Assembly (NCBI RefSeq): GCF_041051975.1
Contig: NZ_CP163435.1
Location: forward strand, 4,960,001 to 5,024,000
Direction: 5' to 3'
Length of the DNA: 64,000 nt
Origin: Streptomyces sp. R21
Lineage (GTDB): Bacteria > Actinomycetota > Actinomycetes > Streptomycetales > Streptomycetaceae
Shown: in pieces, positions 1-7,390 of the stretch
How positions within the stretch are numbered: the first letter of the stretch is position 1
How the letters are laid out: every line of letters begins with the position of its first letter
Made by a program: the position numbers and the translations under genes
Notes under the pieces: generated by a model
Databases searched by the model: none
The model's input: the letters and a program-made list of their open reading frames with translations, nothing else
What the model was told of the DNA's origin: nothing

Positions 1-395
1 GCGCGCGGTTCACGGCGACCGATGTGCGGGGCGGCCGGCAGACGGTCCAGGTCGCTCCGGTGGCGCTGCCCGGCGTGGGCGACGCACGCGAGGGCCTGCG
101 GGTGACGATGGCGGGCGCGGAGGCCGACAGCGAGGCACCGGCGTTGACCCTGGACGTCGCCGCCGTACGGGTCGGCGACCATGCCGTCCTCGTCACCAAC
201 GGCGGTCTCGCGGGCGTGGAGGACGGGACCACCCAGCGGGCCGTCCAGCTCGGCACCCCGCGTCTCCAGGACGCGATCGCGGGCCGGGCACCCGCACAGC
301 AGCCCACCCAGCCGCCGGTGCAGCCGGTTCAGCCGCCCGCCGAGCCCGCGCAGCCGCCCGCCGACGACCAGGGCGACTACGACGAAGAGGGCTGA
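1..395 (+). CDS. Partial secreted or lipoprotein-like protein, C-terminal part
   Basis: The reading frame is open from the window edge (codons start at base 3) and stops at 395, so the N-terminus lies outside. About 131 residues are visible. A beta-rich segment with Val/Leu-rich strands is followed by a proline/glutamine-rich tail of PP, QP and PAEP repeats and an acidic end. That composition fits the extracellular domain of an actinobacterial cell-surface protein, but no family-defining motif can be seen. An internal GTG at base 24 is unlikely to be the true start, because the frame continues upstream in coding style. Function unknown. Confidence 0.6.
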   Translation, partial: ARFTATDVRGGRQTVQVAPVALPGVGDAREGLRVTMAGAEADSEAPALTLDVAAVRVGDHAVLVTNGGLAGVEDGTTQRAVQLGTPRLQDAIAGRAPAQQPTQPPVQPVQPPAEPAQPPADDQGDYDEEG

Positions 396-452
396 GCACG
401 GAGAACGGAGAAGGGGGCTGAGCACGAGGAAGGGGACCTGGCCCCCGCCGCC

Positions 453-737
453 CTAGCCCATCCGCTCGACCGCGTCCTTGGCCTCCTTGAGCCCGGCGCC
501 GGTGATCTCGCGGTAGGCCTTGATGGCCTGGATCTTCTTGCCGTCCCGCAGCAGGGCGTCGATCTCGTCCATCCGCGGCTCGGCCTCGCGCAGGCCGAGG
601 TGGTCGAGGACCAGGTCGAGCTTCTGCTCGACGCGGGCGACCCTGAGGTCGGTCCGCTTGATTCTGCTTTCGATGCTCCCGATGCCCAGCAGCATGACCA
701 GCGCGACGAGGAGCAGACCCATTATTTCCATGGTCAT
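453..737 (-). CDS. Small membrane protein with ribosomal L7/L12 C-terminal-like domain
   Basis: A 94-residue protein. Residues 4-20 form one hydrophobic membrane segment, followed by a short charged coiled-coil-like stretch. The last 35-40 residues (DGKKIQAIKAYREITGAGL then KEAKDAVE) match the helix-turn-helix signature of the ribosomal protein L7/L12 C-terminal domain. Full-length L12 is about 125 residues with an N-terminal dimerisation domain; here that domain is replaced by a membrane anchor, so this is not the ribosomal protein. Such anchored L12-like proteins are known as hypothetical proteins in Streptomyces. A role in protein interaction at the membrane is only inference. It is followed on the same strand, after reading leftwards, by no other gene, and lies 21 bp downstream of the transpeptidase-like gene's stop. 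Confidence 0.75.
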   Translation of the reverse strand: MTMEIMGLLLVALVMLLGIGSIESRIKRTDLRVARVEQKLDLVLDHLGLREAEPRMDEIDALLRDGKKIQAIKAYREITGAGLKEAKDAVERMG

Positions 738-758
738 TGATCCTAGGGGTGGCCCCGG

Positions 759-1460
759 CTAGCCCCCGGTCGTACCGGCCGAGACCTGCGCACTGATCTC
801 GCTGCTGGGCGTCGCCGTCGGCGTGGCCCCCTCGATGTCGATGACCGCGCCGAGCCGCAGCTGCCCGTACAGCCACTTCGCGTCCTTCGGGCGCAGGCCG
901 ATCCATCCGTCGGTGCGGTCGTAGGCGCCCGGGGCCTTCTCGTCGTAGGTGAGGGCACCGATGAAGGTCGTCGCGGAGCGGTCGGTGGCGACGAGCTCTA
1001 GGACCCAGGGGAGCTTCACGGTGTAGGCGTCGTCCTGGATGCCGACGTTGGAGGCCGGCACCACCTTGGCGGCCTCCTTGGCGGTGACCTTCATCCGGCC
1101 GGTGGGCGTGGGCAACTGCTCGGTGCCCGAGGAGATGGGCAGGGTGCGGCCCGCGGCGGTCAGCACGCGCCGGGACAGGTCGACCGTCGCGTCGGGTGCC
1201 GCCGGGGTGGTGGGCGTGGCGGTGGGGCGCGTGGCCGGGGGCGTGCGCTGGTGCGGGCCGTCGCCGTTGCCGCCGCCGAGGTTCAGGGCGAGGACGAGGG
1301 CGAGGGCCGTCGCGGCGCAGGCTCCGGCGACGGCTGCGGCCGTACGGCGGCGGCGCCTGCGGCGTACCGCCCGAAGGCGGATCTGCGCGCCCGGCACCGG
1401 CGGGGGCGTCTCGCCCTCCTGGGCCAACTCCTTCAGCTGAGAGGTGAGTTCATCGGACAC
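759..1460 (-). CDS. Membrane protein with inactivated L,D-transpeptidase-like domain; likely sigma-factor partner
   Basis: A 233-residue protein starting at GTG 1460; this start overlaps the sigma-factor stop by 11 bp, indicating translational coupling. Residues 1-32 are cytoplasmic, 33-39 are seven arginines, 40-60 a membrane helix, and 65-95 a Pro/Thr-rich linker. The outer domain (about 96-215) ends in TDGWIGL at 183-189 followed by RPKDAKWLY and LGAVIDI, which lines up with the YkuD catalytic block S-x-G-C-[IV]-R-L followed by N/P-x-DA-x-x-LY. The catalytic Cys is Trp186, the preceding Ser is Thr/Asp, and the Arg is Gly. It should therefore bind rather than cross-link peptidoglycan. The position after a sigma factor suggests an anti-sigma or sensor role (inference). 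No ZAS-type zinc motif is visible. Confidence 0.75.
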   Translation of the reverse strand: MSDELTSQLKELAQEGETPPPVPGAQIRLRAVRRRRRRRTAAAVAGACAATALALVLALNLGGGNGDGPHQRTPPATRPTATPTTPAAPDATVDLSRRVLTAAGRTLPISSGTEQLPTPTGRMKVTAKEAAKVVPASNVGIQDDAYTVKLPWVLELVATDRSATTFIGALTYDEKAPGAYDRTDGWIGLRPKDAKWLYGQLRLGAVIDIEGATPTATPSSEISAQVSAGTTGG

Positions 1461-1953
1461 GGTCGCCCTCCCTCTCCCCTTCGTCCGCGGACAGTTCCCG
1501 CGCCAGCGCGGCCCGGCCGCGGGACAGACGGGCCTTGACCGTCCCGATCGGGGCACCCGTTTCGGAGGCTACCTGCTCGACACTCAGGTCGCACAGATGG
1601 TGCAGCACCACGGCCATCCGCTGGGGTTCGGGCAGTGTGCGCAACGCGGCGACCAGGGCGGTGCGTTCGGGGTCCGGGCCGGGAGTGTGCTCCGGCGGGG
1701 GCGTACGGCGGACCAGCTCCAGCCAGCGGCGGGCGCGGCGCCAGCGGCTCACCGCGAGCCGCATCGCGACCGTGCGGATCCACGCCTCGGGGGCCCCGTC
1801 GGCCAGGAACTCCCGCCGTCGGTCCCAGGCGCGGACGAACGCCTCCTGGACGACGTCCTGCGCCTCGCCGTGATCCCCGGTGAAGGCGTACAGCTGGCCG
1901 GTCAGCCGGGAGAAGGCGGTGGCGTAGAACGCGTCGAACTCTTCCTCGGTCAT
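1450..1953 (-). CDS. ECF (SigE-family-like) RNA polymerase sigma factor
   Basis: A 167-residue protein. Residues 5-70 carry a sigma-70 region 2 (helices ending in DVVQEAFVRAW and PEAWIRTVAMRLA), and residues 105-155 carry region 4 with its helix-turn-helix (LSVEQVASETGAPIGTVKARLSRG). The linker between them is short and Pro-rich, and no C-terminal SnoaL extension is present. Length and layout match the small SigE-family ECF factors (about 165-180 residues) common in Streptomyces. It is coupled by overlap to the downstream membrane protein at 759-1460, its probable regulator, and is divergent from the L,D-transpeptidase lipoprotein at 2087, a plausible target gene. The start at ATG 1953 is used because the protein begins directly with region 2. 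Confidence 0.9.
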   Translation of the reverse strand: MTEEEFDAFYATAFSRLTGQLYAFTGDHGEAQDVVQEAFVRAWDRRREFLADGAPEAWIRTVAMRLAVSRWRRARRWLELVRRTPPPEHTPGPDPERTALVAALRTLPEPQRMAVVLHHLCDLSVEQVASETGAPIGTVKARLSRGRAALARELSADEGEREGDRVR

Positions 1954-2086
1954 GCCCCCGCGTCTTCCTCGGTCATGCCCTGTCGGACGTCATCCGAGTT
2001 TTCCCGGTTCCCGTGCAACCCAGGTGTCTCCGCCGTGCGTACAGGTGCCGTACGCCGCATATCGAAGCACACAGCAGGGGGACGGC

Positions 2087-3073
2087 ATGATCACGGGGAC
2101 CGCGGGGAGCACGGAGACGACAAGAGCCGACGGGGGCGGGAGAGCCCGGCGCGGGCGGCTCGCCCGCGCCTGGGGTGCGGCGGCCCTGTGCGCGCTCGCG
2201 CTCGCGGGCTGCTCGGCGCAGGCGGTGGCCGGGAGCGACACCGGCTCCAAGGGCGAGACCTCCGCGGCGCGGACCCCGAAGGCCAAGTCCAAGCCCAAGC
2301 CCAAGCCCTCGGTCACGCCCCTCAAGACCCTCGAAGGCGCGCACGTCAACGTGTCCGACGGGCAGACCGTGGGCGTCGGCATGCCGATATCCGTGACCTT
2401 CGACAAGCCGGTCCCGACCGCCGAACGGGCGGACACGGAAAGGCAGTTGAAGGTCGCCGCCGGGGGAGTCGAGGGCTCCTGGAGCTGGATCAGGGACCGC
2501 AATCTGCTCGACGGGCAGCGCGTCGACTTCCGGCCGAAGGACTACTGGGCCCCTGGTACGAAGATCACCGTGCGGGCGGGCGCGGGGATCTCCCGGCACG
2601 TCACCGTCGGGCGCTCCCTCGTCGCCACCGTCGACGTGCGCACCCACACCATGAAGGTCGTCAAGGACGGGCACACGCGCAGCGTCCCGATCACCGCGGG
2701 CGCCCCCGGCATGGACACCTGGAACGGCACGATGGTCGTCTCCGACAAGGCGACCAAGGTCTTCATGAACTCGAGGACGGTCGGCTACGGCGACGCGTAC
2801 GCGGGCTATTACTACTACGCCGTCCACCTCACCACCTCGGGCACCTACCTCCACCAGAACCCGAAGGCCGACACCTACGGCGGCCACCAGAACGTCACGC
2901 ACGGCTGCGTCGGGCTCGCCACGGACGGCACGGCCAAGCGGTTCTACGACGAGGTCATCCCCGGCGACGTCGTCACGGTCACCGGCTCGAAGGACACCGT
3001 CGCCGTCGGCAACGGCTACGGCGACTGGAACCTCGGCTGGGACGCGTGGCGGGCGGGCAGCGCGCTGAAGTGA
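2087..3073 (+). CDS. L,D-transpeptidase lipoprotein (Ig-like domains plus YkuD)
   Basis: A 328-residue cell-wall cross-linking enzyme. The start at ATG 2087 is chosen for the upstream AGGGGGA ribosome binding site. Residues 20-42 form a lipoprotein signal ending in LALAGC (Cys42), followed by a Lys/Pro linker of KSKPKPKP type. Residues about 75-185 resemble the Ig-like domains of actinobacterial L,D-transpeptidases. The YkuD domain (about 190-305) has the catalytic block THGCVGL with His272 and nucleophile Cys274; the usual SHGCVRL is slightly varied, with Gly where Arg is common. It should form 3-3 cross-links between meso/LL-DAP stems outside the membrane. It stands head-to-head with the sigma factor/dead-YkuD pair, which suggests regulation by that system (inference). 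Confidence 0.92.
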   Translation: MITGTAGSTETTRADGGGRARRGRLARAWGAAALCALALAGCSAQAVAGSDTGSKGETSAARTPKAKSKPKPKPSVTPLKTLEGAHVNVSDGQTVGVGMPISVTFDKPVPTAERADTERQLKVAAGGVEGSWSWIRDRNLLDGQRVDFRPKDYWAPGTKITVRAGAGISRHVTVGRSLVATVDVRTHTMKVVKDGHTRSVPITAGAPGMDTWNGTMVVSDKATKVFMNSRTVGYGDAYAGYYYYAVHLTTSGTYLHQNPKADTYGGHQNVTHGCVGLATDGTAKRFYDEVIPGDVVTVTGSKDTVAVGNGYGDWNLGWDAWRAGSALK

Positions 3074-3074
3074 G

Positions 3075-3109
3075 CCCGGAGAACCCGGGAACCCAGAGAA
3101 CCCGGAGAA
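3075..3109 (+). repeat. Short tandem repeat of a CCCGGAGAA-like 8-9 bp unit
   Basis: Directly after the transpeptidase stop codon, four imperfect copies of CCCGGAGAA, CCCGGGAA, CCCAGAGAA and CCCGGAGAA follow one another. No function is evident. The remaining intergenic sequence to 3241 holds an AAGGAG ribosome binding site for the next gene but no clear terminator. Confidence 0.5.
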
Positions 3110-3241
3110 ATCGAAAAAGACCGCACCGGTGTCATCCGGGCACGCCCCCTCGGGAGTTTGGAGGGGTGGAGAGGCGCCCTCCGTCCCGTATCGCTCACCC
3201 GGATCGTCAACGGTCCGTTCATCGCAAGGAGTTGTCCGTTC

Positions 3242-3844
3242 ATGACACGGATGCAGAAGTACGTGGCTGCCGTGGCGGTCGCCGCCGCCCTGGCCGGGGT
3301 GCCCTCGGTGTCGTACGCCGTCTCACAGGGGAAGGCGGCGCACGGCACCTCCTACCAGGCTGCCGCGAACTACAAGGCGGCCGCGAAGGCCGCGGTGGCC
3401 GCCGAGCCGGTGGTCAGAAAGGCCCCGAAGGCTCGTGTCGTCGCGCCCGGCGAGCACGTGGTCGCGGCCCCCGGCTTCGAGCTGTGGCTCACCGAGGAGG
3501 GCAAGCACTGGACCTCGCCCGACGATCCGGAGCCGCAGTTCCGCAGTGTCGTCGACGGCAACATCGACCTGAGCACGCCCGGGGTGTCCATGCAGACGGA
3601 GAGCATGGGCGGCCACTACACCCTCTCCGGGCTGTACTACGGCGGCAAGGGCACCGCGTCCCGCGTCGAGATCGAGACCAAGGCCGGGACGGTGCACGGC
3701 AAGCTGCTCACGCTCGCGGGCAAGCCCGGCTGGGGCGTCTGGTACGCCACCACCACCGCCCCGGCGGGTGACGACGACGGCGACTTCATCGGCGCCGTCA
3801 CCGTGTACGACACCAGGGGCAAGGTCTACGCCCAGCTGAACTAG
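3242..3844 (+). CDS. Secreted protein sharing a domain with the sigma-linked protein at 4482
   Basis: A 200-residue protein with a Sec signal peptide at residues 1-27 (basic start, Ala/Val core, cleavage near SYA). The start at ATG 3242 follows AAGGAG by 10 bases. A 30-residue Ala/Lys-rich segment is followed, from about residue 65, by a compact domain with the landmarks PGEHV, LWLTEEGKHW, PQFRSVVDGNIDLS, YTLSGLYYGG and GWGVWYA. Nearly the same landmarks occur in the protein at 4482-5258, so the two are paralogous over about 135 residues. I do not recognise a named family. It lies 98 bp upstream of the SigE-family sigma gene on the same strand and may belong to its regulon or transcription unit. 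Confidence 0.85.
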   Translation: MTRMQKYVAAVAVAAALAGVPSVSYAVSQGKAAHGTSYQAAANYKAAAKAAVAAEPVVRKAPKARVVAPGEHVVAAPGFELWLTEEGKHWTSPDDPEPQFRSVVDGNIDLSTPGVSMQTESMGGHYTLSGLYYGGKGTASRVEIETKAGTVHGKLLTLAGKPGWGVWYATTTAPAGDDDGDFIGAVTVYDTRGKVYAQLN

Positions 3845-3942
3845 GCGTGTGTGCGGGGGACTTGGGGCCGCGCGTCGGCGCCGAGTCCCCCGCTGTCCCC
3901 CTCGCCTCCCCCCACGTACCCGACCCCGAGGGACCACCGGCC

Positions 3943-4485
3943 GTGCAGCACGAGATACCCGAAGCCTCCGCCGGGAGCGCCGACTTCGCCGAGTACGCCA
4001 CCGTGGCCTGGCCCCGGCTGGTCCGCACCGCGCACATGCTCACCGGCGACTTCCACGAGGCCGAGGATCTCGTCCAGACCACGCTGGCCAAGGTGTACGC
4101 GCGCTGGCGGCGCATTCCGCGCGACGACGTCGACTTCTACGTACGCCGCTCGCTGGTCAACAACAACCTCAGCCGGGTGCGCAGAAGACGGGTCGCCCAG
4201 CTGCTCATGCCGTTCCTGCCCGAGCGGGTGCACCAGAGCGAGCCCGGGCACGCGGAGGCCGTCGCGCAGCGGGCGGCTCTCGGGCAGGCGCTGGCCACGC
4301 TCTCGGCGCGACAGCGTGCCGTGATGGTGCTGCGTTACTGGGAGGACCTCAACGAGGCCGAGATCGCCGAGCTGCTCGGCTGCTCGGTCGGCACGGTCAA
4401 GACCCATGCCCGTCGCGGTCTCGAAGCCCTGCGCTCCCACCCCGTGTTCGCCCGCCGCCACCCCGTCTCCGGAGCCCGCCCATGA
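3943..4485 (+). CDS. SigE-family RNA polymerase sigma factor
   Basis: A 180-residue protein starting at GTG 3943, 9 bases after GAGGGA. Region 2 spans about 15-80 (MLTGDFHEAEDLVQTTLAK, then YVRRSLVNNNLSR). Region 4 spans about 115-165 (LSARQRAVMVLRYWEDL, then the HTH AEIAELLGCSVGTVKTHARR). It matches the SigE-family layout (TIGR02983 type) found in many copies in Streptomyces. Its stop overlaps the next start as ATGA at 4482-4485, so the downstream membrane protein is translationally coupled and is the likely cognate regulator. This is the second small sigma factor within 2.5 kb. Confidence 0.92.
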   Translation: MQHEIPEASAGSADFAEYATVAWPRLVRTAHMLTGDFHEAEDLVQTTLAKVYARWRRIPRDDVDFYVRRSLVNNNLSRVRRRRVAQLLMPFLPERVHQSEPGHAEAVAQRAALGQALATLSARQRAVMVLRYWEDLNEAEIAELLGCSVGTVKTHARRGLEALRSHPVFARRHPVSGARP

Positions 4486-5258
4486 AGCACCGCCGTCATC
4501 CCTCGCACCCCGCGGACACGGCCGGACCCGAAGCCGTAGTGGTGCGCGAGGTGTTCGCCGAGGCCGCGTACGACGTCACACCGTCCGCGGTTCCGCTGGC
4601 CGCCATCGAGCGCGAGGGGCGGCGCCGCAGAAGCCGTCGCAGGGCCACCGTGCTGGGCAGCGCGTGCGGGGTGCTGCTGGTGCCGCTGGCCGTGGTCGGC
4701 CTCCGTGGCGGGGACGGCGACGGGGGCGGCGCCGGGGAGAGCGGGACCCGCGTCACCGCGTCGCCGGCCGAGACCGGCGACGCCTCGCCCAGCCCCTCGG
4801 TGGGCGCCGGGAAGGTACGGGTGGTGACGCCCGGGGAACGGGTCCAGGTCGCGCCCGGCACGAAGATCTGGCTCACGGAGGACGGCAAGCACTGGACCGA
4901 ACCGGACGTGCCCGGGCCGCAGTTCAGGAGCGTCACCGACGGCAACCTCGACATGTCCCAGCCGGGGATCAGCCTCCAGGAGTCGGGGCAGGGCGGCACG
5001 TACTTCCTCTCCGGCATCTACTACGGCGGCAGCGCCGACGCGGCCCGGGTGCGGATCAAGACGGCGGCGGGCGACGTCGACGGCACGGTGCTCAGACTCG
5101 CGGGCGGGCACAAGTGGGGCGTCTACTACGCGATGGTGAAGCAGGGCGCCATGCCGACCCCGACGTCATCGGTCGACGCGATGCCCGACTTCACCGAGAG
5201 AGTCACGGTGTACGACTCCGCGGGCGGGGTGGTCGCGAGTCAGGACTTCCGCTCATGA
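4482..5258 (+). CDS. Membrane-anchored protein coupled to the SigE-family sigma; putative regulator
   Basis: A 258-residue protein starting at ATG 4482 inside the sigma stop codon. Residues 1-46 are cytoplasmic, 47-54 strongly basic, and 55-73 a membrane helix. A Gly/Ser/Thr/Pro linker leads to an outer domain (about 105-258) with the landmarks PGERVQ, WLTEDGKHW, PQFRSVTDGNLDMS, YFLSGIYYGG and KWGVYYA, paralogous to the secreted protein at 3242. The topology (short inner part, one helix, outer sensor domain, coupling to a sigma gene) is that of an anti-sigma factor, although no known anti-sigma domain is recognisable. The stop overlaps the next start as ATGA. The family is unnamed as far as I can tell. 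Confidence 0.85.
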   Translation: MKHRRHPSHPADTAGPEAVVVREVFAEAAYDVTPSAVPLAAIEREGRRRRSRRRATVLGSACGVLLVPLAVVGLRGGDGDGGGAGESGTRVTASPAETGDASPSPSVGAGKVRVVTPGERVQVAPGTKIWLTEDGKHWTEPDVPGPQFRSVTDGNLDMSQPGISLQESGQGGTYFLSGIYYGGSADAARVRIKTAAGDVDGTVLRLAGGHKWGVYYAMVKQGAMPTPTSSVDAMPDFTERVTVYDSAGGVVASQDFRS

Positions 5259-6943
5259 GGGGCCTCGGCACAAGGTTCCGGCAGCGCCTTCGCGCGCGCC
5301 TGGCCGCCCGGCGCACCCGCGCCCGCCGTTCGCGCGTCCGCCGGCTGCGCCGCGCACTGGCCGTGCTCCTCGCCCTGGTGCTGCTGCTGTGCGGTGCGGC
5401 GGTCGTGGCGTACGTCATGACGGACATCCCCGAGCCGCACCCCGAGACGGCGATGCAGAGCACCGTGTTCGTCGACACGCACGGCGACTACCTGGGGCGG
5501 CGCGGCCCGGTGGACCGGCAGGAGGTGCCGCTGAAGCAGGTGCCGCGGGCGGTACAGGAGGCGGTGATCGCCGCGGAGAATCGTTCCTTCCGTACGGACA
5601 CGGGGATCGCGCCGACCTCGATCGCTCGGGCGGCGCTGTCCACGGTGACCGGGGGCGAGCGGCAGGGCGGTTCCACGATCACGCAGCAGTACGTGAAGAA
5701 CGCGCTGCTGACCCCCGAGCAGTCGCTGACCCGCAAGGCGCGGGAGGCCCTGATCTCGATCAAGCTGGACCGCACCCGTTCGAAGGACGAGATCCTGGAG
5801 GGGTACCTCAACACGGTGTACTTCGGCCGGGGCGCGGCGGGCATCCAGGCCGCGGCCCGCAACTACTTCGGCGTGGACGCACGGGACTTGACGATCAGTC
5901 AGGGCGCGGCGTTGGCGGGCATCATCAACATCCCCTCGTACTACGAGAAGGCGGGCTCGGACCCGGAGGTGACGGCCACGCTGGTGCGCCGCTGGGAGTG
6001 GGTGCTGGACGCGATGGCGGACGGCGGGGCGATCACCCCCGCCGAGCGGAGCGCGGCGCGCTTCCCCGCGTTCCGCTTCTACCCGCCGGGGGACACGGAC
6101 GGCCAGCGCCAGTACCTGATCGACGCGGCCACGACGGAGGCGGCCGACCGTCTGGGCATCACCCAGGACGAACTCGCGCGGGGCGGCTACACGGTGCGCA
6201 CGACGTTCGACCTGACGGCGCAGGACGCGACGGCGGAAGGGGAGGAGAACGGCCTGCGCAGGGTGAAGGGATCCGCGGACGCGAACACCCGGATCCACAC
6301 GGCGGTCGTGGCGCTGGTCCCCGGCGACGGCGCGGTCCGCGTCCTGTACGGCGGGGCGGACTACGCGCAGCACCCGTTCAACGACGCCCTGCACGGCGCG
6401 GTGGAGGCGGGCACAGCGCTCACGCCCTTCACCTTCGCCCCGCTGGGCGCGCCCCTGACGGACCTCCCGCGCACCGCGGCGCCGACTCCGCTGCGGCTGG
6501 CCTCGGCGTACGCGACGGCGGCGGCCGACGGCACCTACGCGGAGCCGTACACGATCGAAAAGATCTCCAGGGCGGGCCACACCCTCTACACGGCACGCCC
6601 GCACACCCGCGCCGCGATGCCCCGGCCCGAGGCGGGCGTGATCACCAAGCTGCTGCACTCGGCGCCCGGCCCCCTGGCGATGTACACCGGCAGCGCCGGA
6701 ACCCGCACCCGGTGGCAGACCACGTACGACCGGCGACTCTCCGTCACGGTCGCCCTCTTCGCGGAACACCCGGCCAAAGGAAACCATCCGGCCACTCCTG
6801 CGCAGCTCCCGAGCACCACGGAAACCCTTGCCACCGGCATCATCACCGGCCTCTGGCCCAAGATCACCGGGGAGTCCGCCGACCGGTCGGGCCGGCCCGG
6901 CGAAGTGAAGAAGGACATCCAGCCCTTCCGCACGGCCGAATAG
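5255..6943 (+). CDS. Class A penicillin-binding protein: intact GT51 glycosyltransferase, degenerate transpeptidase
   Basis: A 562-residue protein starting at ATG 5255 (ATGA overlap). A basic cytoplasmic tail (1-33) is followed by a membrane helix (34-54). The GT51 domain (about 75-255) has catalytic Glu108 in IAAENRSF, GGSTITQQY at 139-146 and KDEILEGYLNTVYFGRG, so lipid II polymerisation should work. The C-terminal part is abnormal. The S-x-x-K position reads GTALTPF at 386-392 (Ser to Thr387, Lys to Thr390), and only about 30 residues later comes the PTPLRLASAYATAAADG segment that normally closes the fold, so S-x-N is missing. The KTG region is TGSAGT. At 562 residues it is shorter than usual bifunctional PBPs (about 700 or more). 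It is therefore probably a glycosyltransferase with a vestigial or ligand-binding penicillin-binding half. Confidence 0.9.
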   Translation: MRGLGTRFRQRLRARLAARRTRARRSRVRRLRRALAVLLALVLLLCGAAVVAYVMTDIPEPHPETAMQSTVFVDTHGDYLGRRGPVDRQEVPLKQVPRAVQEAVIAAENRSFRTDTGIAPTSIARAALSTVTGGERQGGSTITQQYVKNALLTPEQSLTRKAREALISIKLDRTRSKDEILEGYLNTVYFGRGAAGIQAAARNYFGVDARDLTISQGAALAGIINIPSYYEKAGSDPEVTATLVRRWEWVLDAMADGGAITPAERSAARFPAFRFYPPGDTDGQRQYLIDAATTEAADRLGITQDELARGGYTVRTTFDLTAQDATAEGEENGLRRVKGSADANTRIHTAVVALVPGDGAVRVLYGGADYAQHPFNDALHGAVEAGTALTPFTFAPLGAPLTDLPRTAAPTPLRLASAYATAAADGTYAEPYTIEKISRAGHTLYTARPHTRAAMPRPEAGVITKLLHSAPGPLAMYTGSAGTRTRWQTTYDRRLSVTVALFAEHPAKGNHPATPAQLPSTTETLATGIITGLWPKITGESADRSGRPGEVKKDIQPFRTAE

Positions 6944-6962
6944 GACCCATACTGGCAACACG

Positions 6963-7184
6963 ATGACGAAGCCAACCGCGCCCCGGCGCCACCTGCCCAC
7001 CAGCCCCTTCGCTGCCCCCACCGCCCCGGAGGCAAAGCACTTCAGCCTGGGGGACCGCGTCTCCCACGACCAGTTCGGCCTGGGCACGATCGTCGGCGTC
7101 GAGGAGGGCATCGCCATGCTCGTCGACTTCGGCTCCCACCAGGCCCGCGTTGTGAGCCCCTACACCCGGATGCACAACCTCTGA
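6963..7184 (+). CDS. Small protein with UvrD/PcrA C-terminal Tudor-like domain
   Basis: A 73-residue protein. After 25 residues of Pro/Ala-rich leader, residues 27-70 read as a small beta barrel (LGDRVSHDQFGLGTIVGVEEG then MLVDFGSHQARVV). This matches the GDRV-H-x-FG-x-GTV-x-V pattern at the C-terminus of UvrD/PcrA helicases, which binds RNA polymerase. A free-standing version is conserved in Streptomyces as a hypothetical protein. It starts 19 bp after the PBP stop and may be in the same transcript. Binding to RNA polymerase is an inference from the fold. Confidence 0.8.
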   Translation: MTKPTAPRRHLPTSPFAAPTAPEAKHFSLGDRVSHDQFGLGTIVGVEEGIAMLVDFGSHQARVVSPYTRMHNL

Positions 7185-7390
7185 GCCTCTGGCGTGTCGC
7201 TGCTCCCGTCTCCGTGAAACCTCGGTGAGACCTTGGTGGGACGGGAGCCGACGGGGCTCTCAGCGTCCCTCGTACGGGTTCTCCGGCCCCTGTACCGTCC
7301 GCACCGACGGTGACGCCCGGGACGGGCGGCCAGGCCCTCTCCGGGCCGAGGGCGCCTTTGGAGTGCGGCCCGTGCGGGATCCCGGAACCG

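Noticed and set aside
1444..3771. Long plus-strand frame spanning the sigma, transpeptidase and secreted protein genes
   Set aside because: It crosses three better-supported genes in other frames and has no domains.
7185..7390. Possible RNA gene between the Tudor-like gene and the XRE-TPR gene
   Set aside because: About 200 bp of ordinary GC-rich sequence with no convincing hairpin, tRNA-like fold or repeat.
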